From NCBI GenBank assembly GCA_002428445.1, contig DIWJ01000054.1, forward strand, positions 23,030 to 87,029: DNA of 64,000 bases. Reading direction: 5' to 3'. This DNA is from Syntrophaceae bacterium UBA6109. Its GTDB lineage: Bacteria; Desulfobacterota; Syntrophia; Syntrophales; UBA6109. Shown here piece by piece: positions 25,387 through 34,407 of this stretch. The notes under the pieces were generated by a model. That model was not told the DNA's origin and did no database searches. It worked only from the letters and a program-made list of their open reading frames with translations. How positions within the stretch are numbered: the first letter of the stretch is position 1; each line of letters starts with the position of its first letter. The translations under genes were made by a program, and so were the position numbers.

Positions 25387-26193
25387 TCAGTATTTCCCCG
25401 GGAAGTTCGGTTTCCGCTTTTCCCTCTGGGCCATAATCCCTTCCCGTGCGTCCTGGCTCCCGAAAACGGGAAAACCGATCGCCACCTCGCGATCAAAGGC
25501 CTGCGGCCAGGGCATGTCTTTTGTTTCCCGCCAGCAGCGGATGATCCCCTGAACGGCCAGCGGCCCGTTGGCGGCGATCCGGGACGCCAGGTCCATCGCG
25601 GAATCCATCAGTTTTTCCCGCGGCACAACCCGGTTGAGAAAACCCCATTCGAGAAGCGTCTTCGCGTCGTAGTTGCCCGCCGTCAGCAGGATCTCCAATC
25701 CCCGGCACGGGGTCATCATCCGGGTCAGATAGACGTTGGATCCGCCGATCGGCATGATGCCGAGACTTGCCTCACGCATCTGGAAGACGGCATCCTCGGA
25801 GGCCACGCGCAGGTCCGCTCCCATGACGGTTTCGAATCCCCCGGTCAGGCAGTAACCGTGGATCGCCGCGATGACCGGCTTCGTCACGATATTGGGTTTG
25901 AGCATCGACTCGCCCACCTGCGAACCCACCTCGATGAGCCACCGCTCCGCCTCCGTCTGCGGCTCCCGCATCCGGGTGAGAATGGGAATGGCGGCTTTCA
26001 GATCCATGCCCGAACAGAAAATATCGGGCAGGCATGAATAGAGGATGGCAACCCGGATGGTGTCGTCCCCGTTCACATCCTTCCATGCACGGTGCAAATC
26101 CAGAAGAATTTCAGGGTCCAGGGCGTTCCTTTCCTTGGGCCGGTTCAGACCGAGTTTCGCGACGGGGCCATCCTTCTCGTAGATCAGAGCCAT
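25387..26193 (-). CDS. Enoyl-CoA hydratase/isomerase family protein
   Basis: This 268-residue crotonase-fold protein has an oxyanion-hole region DIFCSGMDLKAAI near residue 60 and a second loop GYCLTGGFETVMGADL near 118. Usual catalytic Glu positions are not certain: the loop after this reads REASLGIMPIGG, with Glu in QMREASLG. Role in fatty-acid or aromatic CoA degradation is likely, but the exact reaction cannot be named. The ATG at 26193 follows GAGGAATG. The frame extends upstream without homology. Confidence 0.87.
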   Translation of the reverse strand: MALIYEKDGPVAKLGLNRPKERNALDPEILLDLHRAWKDVNGDDTIRVAILYSCLPDIFCSGMDLKAAIPILTRMREPQTEAERWLIEVGSQVGESMLKPNIVTKPVIAAIHGYCLTGGFETVMGADLRVASEDAVFQMREASLGIMPIGGSNVYLTRMMTPCRGLEILLTAGNYDAKTLLEWGFLNRVVPREKLMDSAMDLASRIAANGPLAVQGIIRCWRETKDMPWPQAFDREVAIGFPVFGSQDAREGIMAQREKRKPNFPGKY

Positions 26194-26554
26194 GGCATTC
26201 CTCCTCAGTGCGCAGGGTGGACGTTGGTCGAGTTTGTTACCATGCACAATAGAATTTGACAAGTCGCGATCTTTTTGTCTAGAATCGCCCCGGTCTCTCA
26301 CCCCGACACAGGGGGCTCGCCCGAGAACGACCGGCCGGTGCGTGGACGGGAAAATCGCCGTTCCAGGCGGCGCCTGCCGCAGGAATCCCAGGGACGGGAA
26401 TTTTTCGGAACAAGATGAAGGACTTTTTCGATCCTGAAGAAGGGCCGTGGATTTTTTCCGCCCGCTTTCCCACGGCATGATCGGCGGAGATGCGGCCGTT
26501 ATCGGATGTCTTTTTTCCTGAAATGTCACACGCAAAGGCGGGTCTGGATGAGGG
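26194..26554. other. Intergenic region, no gene seen
   Basis: These 361 bases separate the divergent crotonase gene and the PilZ-domain gene. They hold an AT-richer patch near 26238-26285 that may contain the crotonase promoter. I found no convincing -35/-10 pair, repeat or reading frame. Confidence 0.4.
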
Positions 26555-28624
26555 ATGAAGAAAAATCCTGAAATCGGCGAAAAGACGCCTGCGAACCAAA
26601 AACAAGGACCCTCGCCTCTTCCCCTGGTCTTCCGGCACGGTGATCTCTTCTCCCATCTGGAAGAAAACCGGGAGCTGGATCGCAACGGCATCGTCAACAT
26701 CCTCAATTATGCCCACTTCACGGGCCGCCCCGTCTACCTGCACCTGCGCCATCCGCGCTACGATGCGGGAGTCCTCGTTCCCGCCCAGACGGAACCCTGC
26801 AGCGAAGAACCGTTCTGCTGTCGCTGGGTCACGAACGGCAACGGCCACCGCCTCGACGCCTACTCGTTCCACTCCCTGCTGATCCTGGACGAACCGGGAG
26901 TCGTATTCATCCCGGCGGAATCCCTGCAAAGAGGCTGCGAAACCTGGATCTTCGCTCTGCCGGAGAAGGGCTATGTCATCAACCTGCGGCAGACCCGCCG
27001 CCATGCCGTCCGGCATGCCGAAACGGAAATCATGCAATGCGGCTTTCTGGCGCGCGGGGAATTGCTGGATTTCAGCACCCAGGCTTTCCACGTCCGGGTC
27101 CGTCCCGAGAGTTCCTCTTCCTTCGCCTGGTTCAATCCCGACGCCCCGATGAACTTGCGGTTCACGGGCGACGGGCGCGTCGTCTTTGCCGGGGAATGCC
27201 GTTTGCTCCGGCAGACCCTGGATCCCCTGGAGCGCGAAATGGTTCTGGCGCCCACCCATGATACCGTCCAGCGCTTTGCGCCCGAGCCGATCCGCAATCC
27301 GCGCCGGCAGGTCAGCCCGCCGCTGATGGCGCTGTTTCATCACCCCCTTCTGGGCAAGCGGAAGAAGCTGGAGATCTACGATATCTCCACGTCGGGCATC
27401 TCGGTCCGGGAACCAGCCAACGAGGGCATGCTTTTCCCCGGCCTCATCCTTCCGGATGTCGATATCCACTACGCCGGCACATTCCAGATCCGCTGCTCGG
27501 TCCAGACCATCTATCGCCGGCAGACCGACCATGCCGCTCACTGCGGGCTGGCGGTCCTGGATATGGACATCCATTCATACAGCCGGCTGAACTACCTCCT
27601 CGGCAGGTCGATGGACCCGCACACCTTCATTTCCACCGAGGTCGACATGGACGCCCTGTGGGAATTCTTTTTCGATACCGGCTTCCTCTACGCAAAGAAA
27701 TATCGCCTCCTCCAGTCGTACAAGGACCGGTTCAAGGAAACCTACCGGAAGCTTTACCAGGAAAACCCGGACATCGCCCGGCACATCACCTACGAGAAGG
27801 ATGGGCGGATCTACGGGCACATGTCCATGGTCAAGGCCTACGAGCGTGCCTGGATGATCCATCATCATGCCGCCCGCAACCTGGAAAACCGCCTGCCAGG
27901 ATTCCAGGTGCTCAAACAGATCATGATCTTCCTCAACGGGATGTGTCATCTCCCCTCGGCAAGAATGGACTACGTGATGTGTTATTACCGCCCGGACAAC
28001 AAGTTCCCCGAGCGCGTCTTCGGCGGCTTCGCGAGCCACCTGAACAATCCCCGCGGATGCTCGCTGGACCTCTTCGCCTACCTCACGTGGCCGGTCGTCA
28101 GCGGCGTCCAGCTTCCGGCGGGGTGGACCCTGGCCGACACCACCCCGGAAGACCTCCGCGAACTCCGTCTCTTCTATGCCCAGGCCTCCGGCGGCTTGCT
28201 GCCGGATGTCCTCGATCTGGAGGGCATACAGGAAGGACAGTCGACGCTGGAGCAGGCTTACGCCCGTCTCGGTTTCCTGCGGCGATGGAAGTCGCTTGCC
28301 CTCTGGTGCAACGGGAAGCTGGCCGCCGTCCTGATCCCGAACCGGTCCGACCTCGGCATCAATCTCTCCGAGCTGCTCAACGGCGTCACGATTCTCCTTC
28401 TCGAACCCGCGCTGCTTTCCCAGGAGATTCTCTCGGCCGCAGTTTCCGGAATTTCCGGGGAATACAATCTTGACAAAGTGCCCCTTTTAATCTATCCACA
28501 CACCGGGATCGGCGCCCTCGGTCTGAAGCACGAAAAGCTCTATTCGCTGTGGGTCATGGACACCCGCTTCGCCAACAACCTCATGGAATTCGTTCAGCGG
28601 AAGTTCAGGATGAAGTATGAGTAG
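26555..28624 (+). CDS. PilZ-domain protein with acyltransferase-like C-terminus
   Basis: This 689-residue protein is soluble by composition. Two segments look like PilZ domains: about residues 144-235 (RQTRRHAVRH...GELLDFST) and 245-345 (RNPRRQVSP...LEIYDISTSGISV), each with an Arg-rich start and a DxSxxG-type motif that bind cyclic di-GMP. The remaining 340 residues resemble a GNAT-like acyltransferase fold (WTLADTTPEDLRELRLFY, YARLGFLRRWKSLALWC), but without a certain catalytic motif. The weak ribosome site GATGAGGG precedes the ATG. Its 3' end overlaps the following kinase by eight bases, implying coupled translation and a shared pathway. Confidence 0.65.
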   Translation: MKKNPEIGEKTPANQKQGPSPLPLVFRHGDLFSHLEENRELDRNGIVNILNYAHFTGRPVYLHLRHPRYDAGVLVPAQTEPCSEEPFCCRWVTNGNGHRLDAYSFHSLLILDEPGVVFIPAESLQRGCETWIFALPEKGYVINLRQTRRHAVRHAETEIMQCGFLARGELLDFSTQAFHVRVRPESSSSFAWFNPDAPMNLRFTGDGRVVFAGECRLLRQTLDPLEREMVLAPTHDTVQRFAPEPIRNPRRQVSPPLMALFHHPLLGKRKKLEIYDISTSGISVREPANEGMLFPGLILPDVDIHYAGTFQIRCSVQTIYRRQTDHAAHCGLAVLDMDIHSYSRLNYLLGRSMDPHTFISTEVDMDALWEFFFDTGFLYAKKYRLLQSYKDRFKETYRKLYQENPDIARHITYEKDGRIYGHMSMVKAYERAWMIHHHAARNLENRLPGFQVLKQIMIFLNGMCHLPSARMDYVMCYYRPDNKFPERVFGGFASHLNNPRGCSLDLFAYLTWPVVSGVQLPAGWTLADTTPEDLRELRLFYAQASGGLLPDVLDLEGIQEGQSTLEQAYARLGFLRRWKSLALWCNGKLAAVLIPNRSDLGINLSELLNGVTILLLEPALLSQEILSAAVSGISGEYNLDKVPLLIYPHTGIGALGLKHEKLYSLWVMDTRFANNLMEFVQRKFRMKYE

Positions 28625-31499
28625 TTCCCCCGCCGCGGGTTCGCCGGATGTCATGGACGACGTTGCGCTGTACAACAGCAAGATCACCCGGAATTACGTC
28701 GAGTACCTGAAGACCTTCCACCCCAACGTCAATGTCGACGAACTCCTGCAGTACGCGGGCATCACGTCGTTCCACCTGGAGGACAGCGGGCACTGGCTGA
28801 CCCAGCGCCAGGTCGACCGTTTTCACGAGATTCTGGTCCGCAAGACCGGCAACCCCAACATCTCCCGCGAGGCGGGACGGCTCACCGGGTTTTCGAAGGC
28901 GTCGGGCGCCCTCCCCCCCTACGTCCTCGGTTTTCTCACCCCCGGATCCGTCTACTCCATGCTCGGCAAATTTCACCCGATCCTCACGCGCGCCGCAACG
29001 ATCCAGACGAAGAGTCTCGGCGCCAACCGCATGGAAGTCGTCGTTACGCCGAACCCCGGCGTGACGGAAAAACCGTACCAGTGTGAAAACCGGATCGGGA
29101 CCTTCGAATCCGTGGGAAAGATGTTCACCCCGAATTATTCGCGGATCGAGCATCCCGAGTGTGTTCATCGCGGGGGGCATCGCTGCAGGTACCTCATCAG
29201 CTGGGAGAGGACCTCGTCGTACCTCTGGCAGAGGATCCGCAACTACCTCCTCCTGGCCCTTGCCATCACTGCGCCGATCCTGATTCACACGATGCCGGGG
29301 ACAAGCTGGCTGACGTCGATACTCTCGGGAAGTGTCGTGGCGCTGGCGGCCGCGTGGTATACGGAATTCCTGGAAAGAAGGCGGCTGGCGGAGAACATCA
29401 AGAGCGAGAGCGAGCTGGCCGGAAGACTGCTCGACGAGATCAATATCCGTTACAACAATGCCCTGCTCATCCACGAGATCGGCCAGGCCACTTCGATGAT
29501 CCTTCATATCGAGGATCTCCTGAAGTATCTGATCGACGCCCTGCGCAAACGCCTGGATTTCGACCGCGGCATGATCCTGCTCGCCAATCGGGAACTGACG
29601 AGGCTGACCTACAAGATCGGCTACGGCTACAGCGAGGAAGATGAAGCCTATCTGAAGACCGTCAATTTCAACCTCACCAACCCGGAATCGAGGGGCGTCA
29701 TGGTCGTCGCCTTCCGGAAGCAAACGCCCTTCCTCGTCGACAACGTCGACGCCATCGAAAAGGACCTTTCGAAGAAGAGTCTCGATTTCGCCCATCGCAT
29801 GGGGGCGCAGTCGTTCATCTGCGTTCCCATCGTCTTCGAACAGGAGTCGATGGGCATCCTGCTGGTCGACAACGTCCGATCGAAGCGGAACCTCAGCCAA
29901 AGCGACATGAACCTGCTGATGGGCCTCGCCCGCCACATCGGCATCAGCATCAACAATGCCCGCATCTATGCGCGCATCCGCGAGAGCGAGGAGAAGTTCC
30001 GCTCCCTGAGCGAAAGCGCCCCGGACATCATCTTCACTCTCGACGACAAGGGCGCCATCAGCTACGTGAACCCCGCTTGGGAAAAGATCCTCGGATACTC
30101 CCCGGACGAAGTGGTCGGTCGGCACTTCGCGCGGTTCGCGAAGCCGGAGGAGCACGCACGCATGATCTCTCTTTTCAAACGCATCCGCAAGGAGAGGACC
30201 ACGGTCCGCCAGGAGATCGGCATCATGCTTCACCGCGATGGATCGGAACGCTACTTCCTCGGAAGCGCGGCTCCGAACGTCGACTCGGAAGGGCGCTTCA
30301 CGGTCGTCGGCATGCTCAGGAACGTCACCGAACAGCGGCAGTTGGAACTGAAACTCCACCATGCCTCCAAGATGGAGGCCGTCGGAACGCTGACCGGCGG
30401 GATCTCGCACGACTTCAACAACATCATGCAGGCGATCGGCGGTTACAATCAGCTCCTGATGATGAAACGCCGGGAGTCCGATCCCGACTGGAAGTACCTC
30501 ACGAGCATCGAGAAGCTCGTTCAACGCGCATCCGATCTCATCAAACAGCTGTTGATCTTCAGCCGCAAGATGGAAAGCAAGCTCAAGGCGGTGGACCTGA
30601 ACGAGGAAGTCCTCCGTTTCCACGACCTGATCGTGCAGACCATCCCGCGCATGATCACGGTCGAGACCGATCTGGAAGAGGGCCTGTACGTTATCCAGGC
30701 GGATCCGGTTCAACTGGGCCAGATCATCATGAATCTCGCCGTCAACGCGCGCGATGCGATGCCCGAGGGCGGAATCCTCCGCATTCAGACCGCCAACGTC
30801 AGAATCGATCTCGAGATGAAGATCGGCGGCCTCGCCCTGCCGCCGGGCAAATACGTTCAATTGACGGTATCGGATACGGGAATGGGCATGACCAAGGAAG
30901 TCCTCGAACACATCTTCGAGCCGTTTTTCACAACGAAGGAGGCGGGAAAGGGGACAGGGCTCGGGTTGTCCGTCGTCTACGGCATCGTCCGGAGCCACGG
31001 CGGTACCATCGTCTGCGCCAGCGAGCCGGGAGGCGGCACGGTCTTCCAGATCTATCTGCCCGCATGGTCACCGGTCGAATCACCGGCAGCGGCCGTTCCG
31101 GCAGCGCCGGAGGAACCGACGGCCAAGGGCTCCGAAACCATTCTGCTGGTGGACGACGAAACGCACCTTCTGGAAACGGGAAAAGACATCCTCGAGGAAT
31201 ACGGGTACAAGACCCTGCTGGCCCAGGACGGGGAAACGGCCATCGACCGCTATCGGCGGAACATGGGAGAGATCGACTTGATCATCCTGGACCTCATCAT
31301 GCCGGGCATGGGCGGCATCAAGTGCCTCAGCGAACTGGTCGCGCTCAATCCCAACGTCCGGGTGATCGTGGCGAGCGGCTACTCCGCCAGCGTCAAGGAA
31401 AAAGAGGTCCGGCGCATGGGAGCCCGCGGCTTCATCAACAAACCTTACAAGATCCAGGAACTCCTGAGGGCGATCCGCTCGATCCTGGACGAATCCTGA
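28617..31499 (+). CDS. Hybrid sensor histidine kinase (V4R/HNOB-like, GAF, PAS, REC)
   Basis: The protein has 960 residues. The N-terminal domain (1-190) ends in HPECVHRGGHRCRYLISW, a pattern of V4R/HNOB-like ligand-binding modules. Two hydrophobic helices follow at about 208-245, then GAF (about 275-455), PAS (about 462-575), HisKA with the phospho-His in GGISHDFNN (about 598) and HATPase_c with NLAVNARDAM, DTGMGM and GTGLGLSVVYG. A C-terminal receiver has VDDE, the phospho-Asp in LDLIMPG (about 891), and KPY. It is membrane-anchored and passes phosphate internally. Coupling with the PilZ protein suggests control of, or by, cyclic di-GMP output. Confidence 0.88.
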   Translation: MSSSPAAGSPDVMDDVALYNSKITRNYVEYLKTFHPNVNVDELLQYAGITSFHLEDSGHWLTQRQVDRFHEILVRKTGNPNISREAGRLTGFSKASGALPPYVLGFLTPGSVYSMLGKFHPILTRAATIQTKSLGANRMEVVVTPNPGVTEKPYQCENRIGTFESVGKMFTPNYSRIEHPECVHRGGHRCRYLISWERTSSYLWQRIRNYLLLALAITAPILIHTMPGTSWLTSILSGSVVALAAAWYTEFLERRRLAENIKSESELAGRLLDEINIRYNNALLIHEIGQATSMILHIEDLLKYLIDALRKRLDFDRGMILLANRELTRLTYKIGYGYSEEDEAYLKTVNFNLTNPESRGVMVVAFRKQTPFLVDNVDAIEKDLSKKSLDFAHRMGAQSFICVPIVFEQESMGILLVDNVRSKRNLSQSDMNLLMGLARHIGISINNARIYARIRESEEKFRSLSESAPDIIFTLDDKGAISYVNPAWEKILGYSPDEVVGRHFARFAKPEEHARMISLFKRIRKERTTVRQEIGIMLHRDGSERYFLGSAAPNVDSEGRFTVVGMLRNVTEQRQLELKLHHASKMEAVGTLTGGISHDFNNIMQAIGGYNQLLMMKRRESDPDWKYLTSIEKLVQRASDLIKQLLIFSRKMESKLKAVDLNEEVLRFHDLIVQTIPRMITVETDLEEGLYVIQADPVQLGQIIMNLAVNARDAMPEGGILRIQTANVRIDLEMKIGGLALPPGKYVQLTVSDTGMGMTKEVLEHIFEPFFTTKEAGKGTGLGLSVVYGIVRSHGGTIVCASEPGGGTVFQIYLPAWSPVESPAAAVPAAPEEPTAKGSETILLVDDETHLLETGKDILEEYGYKTLLAQDGETAIDRYRRNMGEIDLIILDLIMPGMGGIKCLSELVALNPNVRVIVASGYSASVKEKEVRRMGARGFINKPYKIQELLRAIRSILDES

Positions 31500-31509
31500 C
31501 GTATCCTGA

Positions 31510-31850
31510 CAGGCTGTTGAATCCGACAGCGAGCGAGTCCCGCAGACCTTACCGCGGGACGAGGGAACGAGTGACGGCCCATTCTTTTCCTTGGGGATCG
31601 CGATTCTCCGATTCTTTTCGGAGAATCGTCAATCCGACAGCGACCGCGCCCCGCAAGGCGGGGTAAGGAAGCGAGTGAAAAACAGACGTCCCTCCTTAGG
31701 GATCGTAGAACTCCGAGGCCTGTTTCGGAGTTCTACCAAAATGCCCATCTGCTGCGTTGCCCTCATCCTTCGCCGTTCGACGTACATCCCAGTACGACTC
31801 ACGGCTCAGGATTTCGGGCGCCTTGCATCTGAGCATTTTTGAACAGCCTG
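31510..31850. repeat. Dispersed structured repeat, copy B
   Basis: The element is bounded by CAGGCTGTT (31510-31518) and its exact complement AACAGCCTG (31842-31850). Two hairpin modules lie inside: an 11-bp stem at 31601-31611/31618-31628 (CGATTCTCCGA with TCGGAGAATCG) and another at 31706-31716/31725-31735 (TAGAACTCCGA with TCGGAGTTCTA). Each follows an AATCCGACAGCGA box. It fills the gap between the hybrid kinase and the convergent methyltransferase. Confidence 0.8.
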
Positions 31851-32663
31851 CTACTTTTTTCGTCCTTTGACCATCACCACCGGCGTGTACGTGAAACGCC
31901 GCGGGTCCTGGAAAAAGGTGCGGAAATCCCGTTCGAAGGCCGCCGCGCCGCCGGGATAGCCCTTGAACATCTCGGGCAGGCGCAGCGCGGCCACTTCCAT
32001 CTTCTTCGTCCAGTTGAACAGTTCCTCGTCCCGCACCTTCCCGTAGATCAGGTGATGGGCCCGGACGTCCACGCCGATGTCCTCAAGCCCCGCATCGTAC
32101 AGGTACGCATAGAGCCTGCGGCCGGCGTAGGTGTCGAAATTGAAGTCCTCGTCCACGCGCCGCATGACGGCCGCCATCACCTCCGCCATCCCCGGCGGCA
32201 ACTCGAAGTGTCCGAGGCAGTTGTGGTCCAGGTCGATGAGGCACAGCGTGCCTCCGGGCTTCAGGCATTCTTTCAGATTCCGGACGATCTCCCGTCCTTC
32301 GACGCGGTTGTATTCCAGGACAAAGCGCGCCCATACGAGGTCGAAACGTCCGGAATACCGGTCCGAAAGGTCGCGAAGATCGTGCAGTTCAAATTGGAGG
32401 TTCGGTTCGCAGCGATAGTGCCGGTCCGCATAGGCGATGCGTTCCGGTGAGTAATCGACGCCGAGAACCGCGCCGCCGGGCTGAACCATGCCATGGAGGA
32501 TCAGGGACGTCTTGCCGGGACCGCAGCCGGCGTCCAGCACCGACTGTCCAGGCCCGAGCCCGCACCAGCGGGCTTCCTCCTGCACCCTGCCCTGGTCTGT
32601 CTTGACTTCGAGGCGGATCGCCTCTTCGCTGTTTTCCATCAGGTATCCGGCTCTCGGCGGCAT
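31851..32663 (-). CDS. Class I SAM-dependent methyltransferase
   Basis: This 270-residue protein has the SAM-binding motif SVLDAGCGPGKTSLIL near residue 41, an acidic end of strand 2 in GAVLGVDYSPERI, and FDLVWARFVLEY. The order fits small-molecule methyltransferases; the substrate is unknown. The ATG at 32663 is chosen because GAGG-like sequence precedes it and the extra 14 residues upstream are unconvincing. Its stop abuts repeat copy B. Confidence 0.82.
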   Translation of the reverse strand: MPPRAGYLMENSEEAIRLEVKTDQGRVQEEARWCGLGPGQSVLDAGCGPGKTSLILHGMVQPGGAVLGVDYSPERIAYADRHYRCEPNLQFELHDLRDLSDRYSGRFDLVWARFVLEYNRVEGREIVRNLKECLKPGGTLCLIDLDHNCLGHFELPPGMAEVMAAVMRRVDEDFNFDTYAGRRLYAYLYDAGLEDIGVDVRAHHLIYGKVRDEELFNWTKKMEVAALRLPEMFKGYPGGAAAFERDFRTFFQDPRRFTYTPVVMVKGRKK

Positions 32664-33033
32664 GGTCGACGCTCCTCGCGCAATGCGACGACACCTCTTG
32701 CACAAATCGCCTCTGCTGTCAATTTGCGAAGGCCGGTGCCGGGCGAACTCGCCGTCCGCGGTACTCTTCGGCCTGCCCGGCTCATCCTCTCCTTGACAGC
32801 CGACAGCGGCTCTAGTATCCAGACATTTGAAGCTCTCCGGAGCAAGCTCCGGAGAATCTTCGATCCCCTAGGAAGGGATCTTGAACCTCATTCGCTCACT
32901 TACCCCGCGGCAAGCCGCGGGGAATGCGCTCGCTGCCGGATTCAGGGGCCGCGGCCGGCATGAGAAGGAAGCGGAACCAGAAGAAATCATCATCCGGCAA
33001 TCCGGTTATCTCAGAGGGAAAAAGGAGGGTCTC
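32664..33033. repeat. Intergenic region with inverted repeat copy D
   Basis: A partial, inverted copy of the structured repeat family occupies about 32826-32945. It has the GGAGC-AA-GCTCC-centred hairpin at 32829-32861 (one indel in the stem), CGATCCCCTAGG next to it, and CATTCGCTC and GCTGCCGGATTC further out. The part from 32950 to 33033 carries AAAGGAGGG for the next gene. Confidence 0.65.
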
Positions 33034-33978
33034 ATGCGCATCGCCGTTCTCGACGATTATATCGGCGTCTCGCGAAAACTCGCGGATTGGAGCAGCCTGG
33101 AAGGACGTGCTGAAATTACGGTATTCCAGGAACCGTTCGGCAGCGAGGATTCCGCGGCGAAGAACCTGGCCGACTTTGAGATCGTCGTCGGGATGCGCGA
33201 AAGAACGCCTTTCCCCGCCGGTCTCCTTCGCCGTCTTCCGAAATTGAAGCTCCTGATTACAACCGGGCAACGGAATTCCTCGTTCGACATCGAAGCGGCG
33301 CGCGCTCAGGGCGTCACCGTCTGCTGCACCGGCAGCACCGGCAACGCAACCGCCGAACTTGCCATCGGGCTGATCATCGCGCTCATGCGCGATATTCCGG
33401 GGCAATTCGCTTCCATGAGGCAGGGGGGATGGCAGACGCGCCTCGGCAATGATCTGTCCGGGAAGACACTCGGCCTGCTGGGTCTGGGCAAGGTGGGAAG
33501 CGTCGTGGCCGCCGCCGCAAATGCCTTCCGCATGGAGGTGATTGCCTGGAGCCAGAACCTGTCCGATGAGAAGGCGGCGGAACACCGTGTCCGGCGCGTG
33601 GAAAAGGACGAGCTGTTTCGCCGATCCGATGTCCTGTCGGTCCACGTCATTCTCAGCGCCCGCACGACGGGCATCGTCGGCGCCAAAGAACTCGGGCTGA
33701 TGAAGCCGACGGCGTATTTCGTCAATACCTCCCGGTGGCCGGTTGTCGACGGCGAAGCGCTGCTTCGGACGCTGCGGGAGAAGAAGATCGCTGGGGCGGC
33801 CATTGACGTCTACGACACCGAGCCCCTGCCGGCGGATGCCGCCATCCGGAGACTGGATAATGTACTCCTGACACCCCATATCGGTTATGCGACCGAAAGA
33901 AACTTTGCCAGGATGTATCAGGACGCCATTGAGGACATCGTCGCGTTCTTGGACGGCAAACCGATACGCGTCATCTAG
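33034..33978 (+). CDS. D-2-hydroxyacid dehydrogenase family protein
   Basis: The protein has 314 residues. NAD-binding motif GLLGLGKVGSVVA is near residue 149. Catalytic Arg is in VNTSRWPVVDG, Glu in DTEPLP and the His in LTPHIGYAT. The reaction is NAD-linked reduction or oxidation of a 2-oxo/2-hydroxy acid; the substrate (glycerate, lactate or phosphoglycerate-like) cannot be fixed. The ATG at 33034 follows AAAGGAGGG. It stands alone between repeat copies D and C. Confidence 0.92.
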   Translation: MRIAVLDDYIGVSRKLADWSSLEGRAEITVFQEPFGSEDSAAKNLADFEIVVGMRERTPFPAGLLRRLPKLKLLITTGQRNSSFDIEAARAQGVTVCCTGSTGNATAELAIGLIIALMRDIPGQFASMRQGGWQTRLGNDLSGKTLGLLGLGKVGSVVAAAANAFRMEVIAWSQNLSDEKAAEHRVRRVEKDELFRRSDVLSVHVILSARTTGIVGAKELGLMKPTAYFVNTSRWPVVDGEALLRTLREKKIAGAAIDVYDTEPLPADAAIRRLDNVLLTPHIGYATERNFARMYQDAIEDIVAFLDGKPIRVI

Positions 33979-33981
33979 CCA

Positions 33982-34365
33982 GCAGGCTGTTGAATCCGAC
34001 AGCGAGCGCCATTCCGCGGTATCCCGCGGGATGGACGAGCGAATGAAAACCCATTCTCTTCCTTGGGGATCGCGATTCTCCGATTCTTTCCGGAGAATCG
34101 TCAATCCGACAGCGAGGGAGTCACGCGGCTTGTACTGCGGGACGAACGAACGAATGAAAACCCAGTCCCATCCCTGGGGATCGCAGATCTCCGATGCATC
34201 GGAGATCTGCCAAAATGCCCGCCTGCTGCGTCCTGAGTCTATCGAAGGACCCTCATCCTTCGCCCTTCGATCCTTCGGCAAGCTCAGGACAAGCTCCCCG
34301 ATTTGTCATGGTGAGCTTGTCGAACCATCGGGGGCCTTGCATCCGGGCATTTTTGAACAGCCTGC
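33982..34365. repeat. Dispersed structured repeat, copy C
   Basis: The element is bounded by GCAGGCTGTT (33982-33991) and the exact complement AACAGCCTGC (34356-34365). Hairpin one is a ten-base stem at 34073-34082/34091-34100 around CGATTCTCCG. Hairpin two is a perfect 26-base palindrome at 34184-34209 with CAGATCTCCGA arms. Between them the box AATCCGACAGCGAG is repeated. Its 3' third is a CTTCGACAAGCTCAGGA-like stretch shared with copy A. Confidence 0.8.
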
Positions 34366-34407
34366 CGACGCGCCGGTCCCTTCGCGTCAGCGTCACGGGA
34401 ATATCCC

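Noticed and set aside
28605..30998. 797-codon open frame on the minus strand
   Set aside because: It is antisense to the hybrid kinase, whose domains and motifs are unmistakable; the minus-strand protein is Asp/Arg-rich with no family features, an artefact of GC-rich codon use.
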